A stretch of DNA of 64,000 nucleotides from Streptomyces sp. NBS 14/10 (GCF_002224125.1 NZ_NCSM01000042.1:124001-188000), one strand, 5' to 3'; positions 26,924 through 36,208 are shown, counted from the first letter of the stretch. Notes: generated from the sequence alone by a model not told the origin. Numbers and translations: made by a program.

Positions 26924-29900
26924 TCGTCTTCTCCTGACATGGGGTGGGTGGTGGCGCCTTCGGGTCGGGGGGCGATGCGCAGGGTCGCCACCTGGAAGGG
27001 GCCGAGTTCCAGGGCCGCGCCGTCGGCGGGACGGCGCGCGCCGGCCGAGGTCCGGGGCAGGGCCGTGGACAGGTGGTCCTTGGCTGCGTCCTCGGCGGCT
27101 TCTTCGGTCGGGAGTGCGCGTTCCAGCAGGTCGGTCTCCCATACGACGGCGTCCGCGGCGAGCCCGGCACAGGGCCGGAGCAGGGCTCGCGCCCGGGCGC
27201 CCTGCGTCTCGTAGACCCGTACGACGAGGTCGCCGGAGCCGTCGTCGGCGAGCTTGACCCAGTCGACGATGGCGTGGCCCGTCAGCGGCTCGATGGCCAC
27301 CAGCGGTTCCCGCGGTGGGAGCGCCGCGATGTCGGGCGCGTTGAACAACGACGCGGCCTCCACCGCGGCGGGCACATCCGCACCGGGCAGCAGCGCCCAG
27401 CGGAAGTGGTGGCGGCCCACATCGGCGTCCGGGTCCGGGAAGCGGCTGCCGCGCAGCAGCGACAGCCGGACGACGGTGGAGTCGCGGTCGGCGCGGGCGT
27501 CGGCGCCGTACATGGTGTCGTTGAGGATCGCCAGCCCAAAGGCGCCGTCGGCCACCTGGATGTACCGGTGCATGGCGGCCTCGAACATCGCGTCCTCCGC
27601 CCCGGTGTTCACCAGGAGTGGCCGCTCGACGTAGCCGTACTGCGTCTCGTACCGGGCCGTACGTGCCACGACGTGGACCGGCAGAGCGACCTTGAGCAGG
27701 CGCTCACGCTCCTGCCAGTCGACCTCGCACTCCGTCTCGAACCGTCCGGTGCCCGCCCTCAGCCACATCGTCAGCGTGACGGTCGACGCGCCGAACCGCC
27801 GGACGACCTCGACGCCGGCGTCGGGTCCGTCCTGGACCACGGTCCGGCTGGTGACGTCGTCGACCACCTGGAAGTGCCGCAGGGCGTGCCGGTCCACGTC
27901 CCATGCGTCCCACCGCACCGGCTCGTCGCGGAACAGCTGCAGTACGCCCGCGCGCCCGCCGGGCGGCACCACCTCCCGGCCGCCGCGCAGGTCGACGAGC
28001 GAGGTGATGTGGCCGTCGGCGTCGATGACGACCCGCAGCAGGCCGTCGTCCAGGACAGTCGCACCGGCTTCCCCGTCGGCGATCCGGACGGGGTCCGGAT
28101 CGCTCTCGGCGTCGGCGGTGCGTGCCGATACGAACGGAGGAAGCAACTCTGCCGTCCGTCCGGCCGTCTTCCTGTCCGTCGTAGTGCCCAGGGCCTTGGC
28201 CGCCTCGTCGATGAGCTCCCGCAGGCGGGCCTCGGTCGCCCGGTAGGTGTCGCGGGCCTCGCGGTGCACCCAGCTGATCGAGGTGCCCGGCAGGATGTCG
28301 TGGAACTGGTGCAGAAGCACGGTGCGCCAGATCTCGTCGAGGCGATCCTTCGGATAGGGTGCCCCGCGCAGGACCGTGGCCGCCGCGCTCAGATACTCGG
28401 CCGCCCTGAGCAGCGATTCGCAGGCCCGGTTGTGCCGCTTCATCGCCACCTGGGAGGTCAGGGTGCCCCGGTGCAGCTCCAGGTACAGCTCGCCGCGGTG
28501 GACGGGTGCCAGCGGCGGCGCGACCGACTCGACCTCGCGCAGCTCCGCCTCGGCGTCCTCGAAGAACTCCGCCGGAGTCCGGGACACCACGCGTGGCGCG
28601 CCCTCCAGGTCGGCGAGGCGGCGCAGCCGTTCGGCCATCTCCCGGGTGGGCCCGCCGCCGCCGTCGCCATAGCCGTAGGGCAACAGCGAGTGGGAGGCGA
28701 TCGCCTTGTCCTTGAAGGTGGTGACCGCGTGGCGCAGTTCGCGGGCGGTGACCTCGGCGGCATAGGTCTCGGCGGGTGGGAAGTGGGTGAAGATCCGGGT
28801 GCCGTCGATGCCCTCCCACCAGAAGGAGTGGTGCGGGAAGGTCGTGGTGTCGTTCCAGGAGATCTTCTGGGTCAGGAACCAGCGGGCCCCGGCCCGGCGC
28901 GCCAACTGCGGCAGCGCGCCCGAATAGCCGAAGGAGTCCGGCAGCCACACCTCCCGCGCCTCGATGCCGAAGCGGTCGAGGAAGTAGCGCTTGCCGTAGG
29001 TCAGTTGGCGCACCAGCGACTCGCCGGTGGGTATGACGCCGTCCGGCTCCACCCACATCCCGCCGACCGGCACCAGTTGCCCGCGCTCGACGTGGTCCCG
29101 TACCCGTGCGAAGAGTTCGGGGTAGTGCTCTTCGAGCCAGGCGAAGTGCTGGGCCGCCGACATGGTGTAGACGAGATCGGGATGGGCGTCCAGCAGCGCG
29201 AGGGCGTTGGAGACGGTCCTGGCGAGTTTGCGCACCGTCTCGCGCAGCGGCCACAGCCACGCCGAGTCCATATGCGCATGCCCCACCGCGGTGATGCGGT
29301 GGGCGGAGGAGTGCGCGGGCGCGGCCAGGAGCGGGGCGAGGACGGCGCGTGCCCGGTGGGCGCTGCCTTCTGCGTCCGCCTCGTCGTAAACGTCCAGAGC
29401 GTGCTCGATTCCGCGGAGCAGCCGCCAGTGGCGCGGCTCGTCCTCGGTGAGTTCGGCGGCCAGACCGCCGAGCACGTCGAGGTCGGACAGGAGCGCGTAC
29501 ACCTCCGGCGAGAACACGGCGGTCTCCGCGCGCCGCAGCCGGAACTGCTCGAACGGCTCCTGCGCGCCCTTCTCACCGTGCTCGGTGACGACGAAGGGCG
29601 GCAGCCCCAACAGGAGCGGGTTGGCCGCGGCCTCCACATACAGTTCGAAGTGGCCGTCGGAGTCGAGCAATCCGCAGCCGGCGGGACCTTCGCCGAGCCG
29701 GATCGCCGTCTGCCGCGGGTGCAGCCCCTTGACGATGGTGCCGTCCGGTGTGAAGACCAAGCCCTCGCAGTGACCGCCGACGGAGTGGTCGAACCAGCCC
29801 AGGTCGAGCAGGAGGTCGATCGCTCCGGGGGTTTGGGGCTCGACCTCGCCGCGGATACGGAACCAGGTCGTGGACCACGGCGGCCCCCAGGCGTCGCCCA

Positions 29901-30105
29901 GGGCGAAGGGGCGGTAGTCGGGACGGCCGCGCCGGGGTTCCGGCGTCAGCCCGAGCGCATGACGGGGGCTCACCGGCTCGCCGTCGTCCCCGACCGCCCA
30001 TGCCTCGATCTCAACTGCCCCCAGACGGCGGTGGACCTGGGGAAGGATGCGTTCCCGACGCACGCGGTCGAGTCGCTCGAGCGTCCTGCTGAAGTGATTG
30101 TGCAT
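26920..30105 (-). CDS. GH38 alpha-mannosidase
   Basis: 1061 residues from ATG 30105 with GGAGAG upstream; no signal peptide, so cytoplasmic. GH38 residues are present: GHAHMDSAW (zinc ligands His278, Asp280), WLPDSFGYSG with the nucleophile Asp390, and LLHQFHDILPG near 600 for the fourth ligand. Length is normal for the large bacterial form with a C-terminal beta-domain. First gene of the operon, 38 bp after the nearer LacI-type operator. It should remove alpha-mannose residues from imported N-glycan fragments, preparing substrate for the GH5 enzyme. Confidence 0.93.
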   Translation of the reverse strand: MHNHFSRTLERLDRVRRERILPQVHRRLGAVEIEAWAVGDDGEPVSPRHALGLTPEPRRGRPDYRPFALGDAWGPPWSTTWFRIRGEVEPQTPGAIDLLLDLGWFDHSVGGHCEGLVFTPDGTIVKGLHPRQTAIRLGEGPAGCGLLDSDGHFELYVEAAANPLLLGLPPFVVTEHGEKGAQEPFEQFRLRRAETAVFSPEVYALLSDLDVLGGLAAELTEDEPRHWRLLRGIEHALDVYDEADAEGSAHRARAVLAPLLAAPAHSSAHRITAVGHAHMDSAWLWPLRETVRKLARTVSNALALLDAHPDLVYTMSAAQHFAWLEEHYPELFARVRDHVERGQLVPVGGMWVEPDGVIPTGESLVRQLTYGKRYFLDRFGIEAREVWLPDSFGYSGALPQLARRAGARWFLTQKISWNDTTTFPHHSFWWEGIDGTRIFTHFPPAETYAAEVTARELRHAVTTFKDKAIASHSLLPYGYGDGGGGPTREMAERLRRLADLEGAPRVVSRTPAEFFEDAEAELREVESVAPPLAPVHRGELYLELHRGTLTSQVAMKRHNRACESLLRAAEYLSAAATVLRGAPYPKDRLDEIWRTVLLHQFHDILPGTSISWVHREARDTYRATEARLRELIDEAAKALGTTTDRKTAGRTAELLPPFVSARTADAESDPDPVRIADGEAGATVLDDGLLRVVIDADGHITSLVDLRGGREVVPPGGRAGVLQLFRDEPVRWDAWDVDRHALRHFQVVDDVTSRTVVQDGPDAGVEVVRRFGASTVTLTMWLRAGTGRFETECEVDWQERERLLKVALPVHVVARTARYETQYGYVERPLLVNTGAEDAMFEAAMHRYIQVADGAFGLAILNDTMYGADARADRDSTVVRLSLLRGSRFPDPDADVGRHHFRWALLPGADVPAAVEAASLFNAPDIAALPPREPLVAIEPLTGHAIVDWVKLADDGSGDLVVRVYETQGARARALLRPCAGLAADAVVWETDLLERALPTEEAAEDAAKDHLSTALPRTSAGARRPADGAALELGPFQVATLRIAPRPEGATTHPMSGEDE

Positions 30106-30142
30106 GCGTGGTTCTCTCCGCGGAGGAGGAGCGACAGGCCAT

Positions 30143-30156
30143 CTAATACGTTTTAG
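30143..30156. promoter_or_regulatory. LacI-type operator 1
   Basis: CTAATACGTTTTAG, a near-palindrome centred on CG, the usual form of LacI-family operators. It lies 38 bp upstream of the GH38 start, so bound repressor would block the operon promoter. Confidence 0.7.
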
Positions 30157-30178
30157 TAGTAGCGCGAGTGGCCGCAGA

Positions 30179-30192
30179 CTAATACGTTTCAG
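30179..30192. promoter_or_regulatory. LacI-type operator 2
   Basis: CTAATACGTTTCAG, the second copy, 36 bp from the first (13 of 14 bases identical), on the regulator-proximal side of the divergent region. The repetition supports co-operative binding by the adjacent LacI protein and autoregulation. Confidence 0.7.
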
Positions 30193-30258
30193 TTCGGCGG
30201 TCACCGCAGCGCGTTGTCACGTTTGCGTAAAGTCCATGTGCGCCACGATGGAGGGTCG

Positions 30259-31374
30259 ATGTCACCGAAGAAGAACGCCTCGTCAGGAGCGGAGGCGGAC
30301 TCGGGCTCCCCCGGACGCACGCCGACCGGGGAGCCGCCGCCCCGGCTGCGCAGCACCGACATCGCACGCCTCGCGGGCGTCTCCGTGGCGGCCGTGTCCA
30401 TCGCGGTCAACGGGCGCCCCGGTCTGAGCGATGCGACCCGCAAGCGCATCCTCGATGTCGCGGATGAACTCAACTGGCGCCCGCACCTGGCCGCTCGGGC
30501 GCTCAAGGGCGCGACCAACGACGTGGTCGGCATCGTCATCGCCCGTCCCGCGCGCACGTTGGGCGTCGAGCCGTTCTTCGCCCAGTTCCTCTCCGGACTG
30601 CAGTCCTGCCTGTCCAACCGGGGGATCGCCACCCAGTTGCTCATCGTCGAGGACACCGCGACCCAGATCGCGGTCTATCGGCGCTGGGCGGCCGAGAACC
30701 GCGTCGATGGGCTCGTCCTGCTCGACCTCGCGGTCGACGACGTACGGCCACAGCTCGTCGCCGATCTCGGCATCCCCGCGGTGGTGCTGGGAAGCCACGG
30801 CAACCCCATGCCGCTGACCAGCGTCTGGGTGGACGACCACGCCGCGACGGTCAGCATCCTGGACCATCTGGTCGGCCTCGGACACCGGCGCATCGGCCAC
30901 GTCAGCGGCACCGTGTCCTACCAGCACACCCAGCGCCGGCTGCGGGCGATCGACGAAGTACGCGACTCGGCCGGCATCGACGTGACGTCCATCGCCACCG
31001 ACTACTCCGACGCCCAGGGCGCGTCGGCGACCCGCCGGCTGCTGGAAGCGCAGCCGCGCTACACGGCGGTCGTCTACGACAACGACGTGATGGCGGTCGC
31101 CGGACTCGGCGTGGCCACCGAGATGGGCATCCCCGTGCCCGACGAGGTGTCCGTCGTGTCCTTCGACGACTCCGTCCTCACCACCATGGCGCGCCCCACC
31201 CTCACCGCGCTCACCCGCGACACCTTCGCACTCGGCACGCTCACGGCCACCGAACTGCTCCGCGTCATGGCCGAACGCCCCCAACCCCGCCCCGTCCAGG
31301 CCCCCACGCCCCAGCTCGTCGTACGGCAGAGCACCGCCCCTCCCGCCGAGGGGACGCACGTCAGCCGAGGCTGA
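30259..31374 (+). CDS. LacI-family repressor of the N-glycan operon
   Basis: 371 residues from ATG 30259 with GGAGGG close upstream; the frame opens earlier at 30214. The helix-turn-helix is at about 33-53 ([20 protein letters not shown]), followed by the hinge helix (LAARALKG) and a periplasmic-binding-like effector domain. Divergent from the GH38 operon and next to two CG-centred operators. The inducer is probably a Man-GlcNAc-type sugar, by context. Confidence 0.9.
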   Translation: MSPKKNASSGAEADSGSPGRTPTGEPPPRLRSTDIARLAGVSVAAVSIAVNGRPGLSDATRKRILDVADELNWRPHLAARALKGATNDVVGIVIARPARTLGVEPFFAQFLSGLQSCLSNRGIATQLLIVEDTATQIAVYRRWAAENRVDGLVLLDLAVDDVRPQLVADLGIPAVVLGSHGNPMPLTSVWVDDHAATVSILDHLVGLGHRRIGHVSGTVSYQHTQRRLRAIDEVRDSAGIDVTSIATDYSDAQGASATRRLLEAQPRYTAVVYDNDVMAVAGLGVATEMGIPVPDEVSVVSFDDSVLTTMARPTLTALTRDTFALGTLTATELLRVMAERPQPRPVQAPTPQLVVRQSTAPPAEGTHVSRG

Positions 31375-31395
31375 ACCTGGCGCCGCGCGGGGAGT

Positions 31396-32658
31396 TCACA
31401 CCAGATCGACAGCCATGGGATTGTCGAATTTCCGGCGCATATAAGAGAGATCCTTGAGAAGGTCTGCCGAAGTGAACCGCCCGCCACCACCCCGCCGCGG
31501 AGAGCCGCCGAGCGGCAGGGCGCCGGTGGACTCCCAGCGCAACCGGCCGTCGTCGTCGATGAAGCTGCGTGTGTCTCCTCTGTTGTCCGGGTGTAAGCAG
31601 TAGGGGATGTCCAAATACCCCCGCTTGAAGGCCAGCAGCAGCGCGCGGCCCACATCGGGGGCGAGGTTCAGCACCGCGCCGACCAGCGCCGCCGCCTCCT
31701 CGTACGTACGGGAGTCGGCGTCGTCGGCGGCGCGGGCGCGGGCCTGCGGGACGCGTCCGGCCGCCCAGGCCGCGTACTCCAGAGCGCGCACATTCTCGTC
31801 GATGGTGGGGATGCGCCGTGATTCGGAAGCCGTCTTGACGATCAGCCGCTGTGCGCCGCCGACGACCGCGAGCTCCGCCGCCTGGCCGAGCAGCCGGTAG
31901 GCGCCGTCGAGTGTTTCGGGGTAGAGGCCCATGTAGGTGTAGACGACGACATGCCAGTCGACGGCCGGCAGCAGCTCGCCGCACAGCCGCCGCAGCGCCG
32001 CGATGGCCTCCCTGTCCTGCGTCGGGTCGGTCTGCTGGGCGTAGCTGACGGACACGCTGCGGATGCCGTGCTGGACGAAGAACAGGGCCTCGAGCACGCT
32101 GATGGCCACGAGTTGGCTGGGCGGGCAGAGCTGTCCGAGCATGCAGCCGCCGAACGTCTCCAGGTGGGGCTCCATCCCGGTGTCACGGAGCTGCGCGAAG
32201 AGTTCGCAGCTCACCTCCCAGTTGCGCACGGACTCGGACAGCGGTGTGCGGCCGTACGGCAGGCAGTAGGAGACGGGGCCGCCCTCGGTGGCGCCCAGGC
32301 GTACGGGGAGCAGTGCGCGGAAGATGTCCACCGGGTTCGCCGAGCCGTGCCGTACCTGTACGGGGAAGTCCTCGCCCTGGATGCCGGACAGCACCAGTGC
32401 GGTGGTGGCGGCGGGGTGGCTGACCAGCGGGTAGCCGTTGAGGTCGATTCCCTCGCGCAGGGCGGTGGCGACGGCGTCCAGGCGTCCCACCCGGGTGTGC
32501 GCGTCGACGGTGATGGTGCCGACGGTACGGGCGGCGGCCCCGCGGGTCGCGGCGAGCCCGGCGCGCATGGCGGCCGGATCGCTGAACCCCATGCGGGGTT
32601 GTACGACGAGTCGGCCATGCGCCGCACCGGCCCGGACGAATGCCCCGAAGTCCACCAC
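31396..32658 (-). CDS. glutamate mutase epsilon subunit (methylaspartate mutase, large)
   Basis: 420 residues from ATG 32658. The sequence follows the catalytic TIM barrel of glutamate mutase E: VQVRHGSANPVDIF holds the substrate-binding Arg region, and GPVSYCLPYGRTPL and EPHLETFGGCMLGQLCPPS follow in order. It would convert L-glutamate to (2S,3S)-3-methylaspartate by a coenzyme-B12 radical with the sigma subunit encoded 14 bp upstream. In actinomycetes such pairs feed antibiotics (friulimicin, vicenistatin). No methylaspartate-using synthase is in the window. Length is slightly below the clostridial enzyme. Confidence 0.85.
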   Translation of the reverse strand: MVDFGAFVRAGAAHGRLVVQPRMGFSDPAAMRAGLAATRGAAARTVGTITVDAHTRVGRLDAVATALREGIDLNGYPLVSHPAATTALVLSGIQGEDFPVQVRHGSANPVDIFRALLPVRLGATEGGPVSYCLPYGRTPLSESVRNWEVSCELFAQLRDTGMEPHLETFGGCMLGQLCPPSQLVAISVLEALFFVQHGIRSVSVSYAQQTDPTQDREAIAALRRLCGELLPAVDWHVVVYTYMGLYPETLDGAYRLLGQAAELAVVGGAQRLIVKTASESRRIPTIDENVRALEYAAWAAGRVPQARARAADDADSRTYEEAAALVGAVLNLAPDVGRALLLAFKRGYLDIPYCLHPDNRGDTRSFIDDDGRLRWESTGALPLGGSPRRGGGGRFTSADLLKDLSYMRRKFDNPMAVDLV

Positions 32659-32672
32659 GGCCTACCGCTCGC

Positions 32673-33152
32673 TCATCGCGCGCCGTGGGCCTGGGCGAGG
32701 GGCCGGCCCGGGCTGTGGGTGACCGTGACGGACAGCGCGGCGGCGAAGGCCCGCAGGGTGGCGGCCGGGTCGCTGCCCTCCTCGACGACCACGTCGAATC
32801 CGGCCGCCCGAAGCTCCTGTGCGCGGACGCCGTCCACGCCCTTGACGCCGAGCTTTCCGCCGATCACCACCGGGGTGGCGGTGAGCCGGTGGTCGGCCCG
32901 CAGTTTCTTGATGACCCGCAGTCCGTCCTGGTAGCCATGGCCGTTGACGCTGCTCACCGCGATGAACGCGGGGGCGATTTCGGCGCATCGGGTCACCAGC
33001 AGATCGTCGGGGACGCAGGGGCCCAGGTTCACCACGGAAAAACCCAGTTCCTCGATGAGTAACTGAAGGAACACCAGATTCCAGGTGTGGGAGTCCGAGG
33101 CCATCGTGGTCACGACGGCGGTCCGTCTCGTATCGGTTCGCTGATCGGTCAT
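32673..33152 (-). CDS. glutamate mutase sigma subunit (B12-binding)
   Basis: 159 residues from ATG 33152 (GAAGGGGGA upstream). A B12-binding Rossmann domain: the DxHxxG loop is Asp20-Ser-His22-Thr-Trp-Asn, keeping Asp and the cobalt-ligating His while the Gly is Asn; SSVNGHG and VIGGKL follow as the nucleotide-tail motifs. Partner of the epsilon subunit. The Gly change is unusual and could alter cofactor affinity. Confidence 0.85.
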   Translation of the reverse strand: MTDQRTDTRRTAVVTTMASDSHTWNLVFLQLLIEELGFSVVNLGPCVPDDLLVTRCAEIAPAFIAVSSVNGHGYQDGLRVIKKLRADHRLTATPVVIGGKLGVKGVDGVRAQELRAAGFDVVVEEGSDPAATLRAFAAALSVTVTHSPGRPLAQAHGAR

Positions 33153-33643
33153 ATGACCGTTCCCCCTTCTGATAGTTCCATGGGTCTCATACGGCCACCT
33201 CGACACGCGCGTGGTCCGCGATGAACAGCGGGAACCGCGGCAGCCTCACGCGGGAAAATCAGGAAGAAGCCGGGGGTCGAATTCGTCGACCTGGTCTGGG
33301 AAGAAACCCCGAGAATCGACAGGGAATTCCATTGACCGCAATGCAGCCATCCGGCAGCAAGGACATGCTCGACAACACGCAGAAATTCCCCCGCCCCGCG
33401 CGAAAGTGGACATTGCGCCCGTCGGCGCCTTCTCCCATCGGAAGACGGACCCCGCGTTCCGGAACCTCCGAGAAAAGCCCATGAGAGACCTCGTCACCCT
33501 AACCCGCGGGGCTGATACGGAGTCAAGGTTTTCTCACCGGCATATTAGTCGCGGTGAAGCTTTTACCCTTTGTCGTGCGGGCAACTCGCCGCGTCATTCC
33601 GCGATTTGCGGCAGAGGGCCGTATCCGCCCGGCTCGGCTATGA
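33153..33643. other. gene-poor interval of lower GC
   Basis: No convincing gene. Several short frames have third-position GC near 55%, far below neighbouring genes. One minus-strand frame, 33246-33332, would encode a 28-residue acidic peptide beginning MEFPVDSRGF but lacks a ribosome site. No cobalamin riboswitch box (GCCACTG) was found before the mutase genes. Likely promoter of the mutase pair plus decayed sequence. Confidence 0.5.
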
Positions 33644-33870
33644 CTTGGCCCTGACCAGACCGGCGTCGTCGGCCTCGTCGCGATCGCGCTCCTGCTGCTC
33701 TCGGGGCTGCGGCGCCGACTGCTGCCGGCCGCGCTGGGTGGCGCCGTCCTGGCAGTGCTGCTGGCGCCCGGTGCCTGGACAGTCAGTGTTCCCGGGTCCA
33801 CCTCCGCGATGGGCGACCACTGCGCCACGGTCCCTGCCTCCGCCTACGGAGGCAGCACCGACGGCTCTGG
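33644..33870 (+). pseudogene. C-terminal remnant of a GT39/ArnT-like glycosyltransferase
   Basis: An open frame without a start reads GVVGLVAIALLLLSGLRRR, then LLPAALGGAVLAVLLAPGAW, two hydrophobic helices like the last helices of actinomycete GT39/mannosyltransferase membrane proteins, followed by a Ser/Gly/Thr-rich tail. It runs straight into the response-regulator fragment without a gene boundary. Such transferases often neighbour two-component genes in Streptomyces, so this is probably the residue of one after a deletion. Confidence 0.5.
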
Positions 33871-33888
33871 AAGCCAGGCGCCACCCAG

Positions 33889-34090
33889 TTTCCCCACCGC
33901 ATCCTCGTCGTCGAGGACGACCCCGGCATCTGCCTGCTACTGGAGTCGGCCCTGGGCCTGTCCGGATACCAGGTGAGCAGCGCCGCCACGGGGCGCGACT
34001 CCCTGCTGGAGTCGAGCGCTTCCGCCCCGACGTCCTGTTTTGCTCGATGTGATGCTTCCCGACCTCGACGGCTTCGAGGTCACCCGAAGC
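33889..34090 (+). pseudogene. response regulator, N-terminal fragment (frameshifted)
   Basis: HRILVVEDDPGICLLLESALG then LSGYQVSSAATGRDSLLE is the start of an OmpR-class receiver domain with its acidic pair. After about residue 48 the homology jumps frame (VERFRPDVL) and jumps again at GTTTTGC (about 34036) before resuming as LDVMLPDLDGFEVTR. The phosphorylatable Asp lies in this last piece. Homology stops at about 34090, where the transposon begins. It continues at 36232. Confidence 0.75.
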
Positions 34091-36175
34091 GTCTCTCATC
34101 GGCTTGGGTTTCCTGGGTGATCCCGGGTGTTCGGGATCGTGTAGGAGGGTGACTCGGCCACGGCTGTCCCCGGGTGGGGGTGGTGTGGGCGTGGCGGTGG
34201 AAGCCTGCCCCGAGTCTGGCCCCGTCCGGCCGGTGTGGCCGGGCGGGGGTGCCGATCGTGGTCGGTCCCTGCTGCCGTGAACACCGCTGGCCGCGGTGGG
34301 TCGGGTGCGTGGGGGTCCACCCCGCCGGACGCTTGCCACCCGGCCGCACCCTGGTTGGGGTGCGGTTGCCGGGTGGGGCGGGGACCCTGCGCCGCTTCCC
34401 GGGCACAGGGCGTGTTGCTGTGGGTCCGCTCTTGGTGCGGTCCCAGGTCTGCCGCTGGACCGTGCTCGCCCGGTCCAGGGCCTCGACCACCGTACGGATC
34501 ACGAAGGTGCCGCTGCTGCGGTCGAGGCTGGTCTTGTGCTGGTGCGTGAGGCCGCGGCCGCCGATCCTCTGCCAGGCGGCGTTGTCCCGGCCGGTGCTGT
34601 ACTCACACGTGGTGTTCGGGCAGGTGGCCCATGCCCAGCCCGGCGCCTGATTGTTGGGGGCTTTGTGGTGGCGGAAGGCGGTCAGGCACCGGGGGCAGTA
34701 CTTCGACGTGCCCCGGGGCGGGACGATGACCACCGCGATGCCGTGAGCGGTGGCCTGGTGGCGCAGGTGGCTGACGATGGCGCCGCGCACTGTCTGGGAC
34801 AGGCGGGTGTTGAGTGTGCGGCCCTTGCCGCGCGCCTCCATGTCCCTCAGGTCCTCCAGGTAGATGACGCTCGCCCCGGCGGCTATCGCGTGGTCGGTCA
34901 TGAAGCGGGCCGCCGCCCGGACCAGGGCCGCGTTCAGCCGGGTACGGCGCCGGGCCACGCGCTCTTGCTCGGTTTGAAGGACGGCGAGCTTGGCCACCAG
35001 CCAGGGGTTCGGGCGCATCCCGCGTTCCTGGCGGGAGGCGATCAGGACGCCCAGCTGGTCGATGCGGGCGCTGATGTGCTCGCCGTGGATGCGCAGCCGG
35101 TCGGCCTTGGAGAGCACCCCTCCCGCACGGAAGTACACCGGGTGCCCGTCGGTCAACGCACGGGGCTGGGTCTCGTGGGTGAGGTGGAGGGTACCGCCGG
35201 TGAGCAGGGTGTTCAGCCCCCAGTCGAATGCCACCGCGATGCGGTGTCCGGCCCGCTCCGGCTTCGGGGCGGCAAGCGCGTAGGGCACATCGAGAAGCAG
35301 CCGACCCTCACGGACGCGCAAGGTCGGGGCGCACAGCACCGCGGTGGCGGGCACATGCGGCGGCAACCGGAACCGGATACGCACCGGATGCCAGTCGGCC
35401 CGGCAGACGGGCGCGGGCTTCACCGGCAGCCGCACCGTCAACACACCTTAGCGGAACGGACCTTGGGGGCAGCGTTCGATGGTGGCGAGCTGCTTGTCGA
35501 CCGCCGCGAGCACCACCTGCCCACCCGCCCCCGGTGCCTGCTCGCACTCGGTCAGGCCCGCCGGCAGCCGCCCGTACCGGGCCTGGAAGGCGGCGATCTG
35601 CCGAGTCCGGGCCAGCAACACACCGCTCGCCACCACCGGGCCCTCGGGCAGCGCAGCGCGCAGCACCTCCCACTCCGCCTCGGTACGCCGGGCGGGGTCG
35701 GCGGGCCAGGTCGCCAGGAGCGCGGCGGTGACCCCCCCCCCGCCTGCTCCTGCGCGATCCGCACCACCCGATCCGGCACATACACACCCTCCGGCACCTC
35801 CACCGCCCAGCCCAGCCGCCGCAACGCCATCCACCCCTGCGACGGCAGCGACACGCCCGACCGGTCGACGCCAGAGGCGAGCCGGGCCAGATCGGGCACG
35901 TTCCAGTGTTCCTGGACCACCCCTGCCGCCAGCGACCTGACCACAGCGGCAAGCCACCCGGCCCGCTCCACCAAAGCCGCCTCACCGAGCTGTTCCCCAC
36001 TCACCGCATCCACACCCCGCAGCGCGCGGGCGCAGGCCGCCGCGACCTGCTGCGCCTCCCCCTCACCCACCACAACCCTGCGCCGCACCCCAACCACCCC
36101 CTCACACGCCTCGACTCGCAACGGCCTGACGATCACATCAACGACCAAACCCCCGTACGGGTTACGCACACCCAT
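34080..36175 (-). pseudogene. tnpB: TnpB-family RNA-guided nuclease gene, split by a frameshift and a stop
   Basis: The 3' part (GTG 35444 to 34080, 454 codons) holds the RuvC-like site: Asp74 (AFDWGLN), Glu197 (YLEDL), zinc finger Cys250/253/275/280, and Asp287 (GRDNAA). The 5' part is open from 36175, shifts frame at a run of ten G (plus-strand C at 35732-35741), then reads to TAA at 35450-35448, six bases before the GTG. It looks like one long gene with two lesions; re-initiation at 35444 could still give a protein with all catalytic residues. The last 130 codons are Pro/Arg/Thr-rich and may be guide-RNA sequence read as protein. The G10 tract may be an assembly error. Confidence 0.7.
34101..34118 (+). 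repeat. terminal inverted repeat of the tnpB element, left in window
   Basis: GGCTTGGGTTTCCTGGGT; its complement recurs at 36191-36208 with a single mismatch. It lies about 10 bp inside the inferred element boundary, at the 3' end of tnpB. Confidence 0.75.
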
Positions 36176-36190
36176 TCACCCCACCGCGAA

Positions 36191-36208
36191 ACCCAGGAAA
36201 CCCAGGCC
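36191..36208 (+). repeat. terminal inverted repeat of the tnpB element, right in window
   Basis: ACCCAGGAAACCCAGGCC, the partner of 34101-34118. It lies about 23 bp inside the inferred boundary, upstream of the tnpB 5' end. Confidence 0.75.

Noticed and set aside
26944..30156. 1070-codon plus-strand frame opposite GH38
   Set aside because: Shadow of the GH38 gene; no recognisable domain, and the minus strand has all catalytic residues.
33153..33643. Cobalamin riboswitch before the B12-dependent mutase
   Set aside because: No B12 box (GCCACTG) or matching stem pattern seen on the minus strand; glutamate mutase genes are not usually so controlled.
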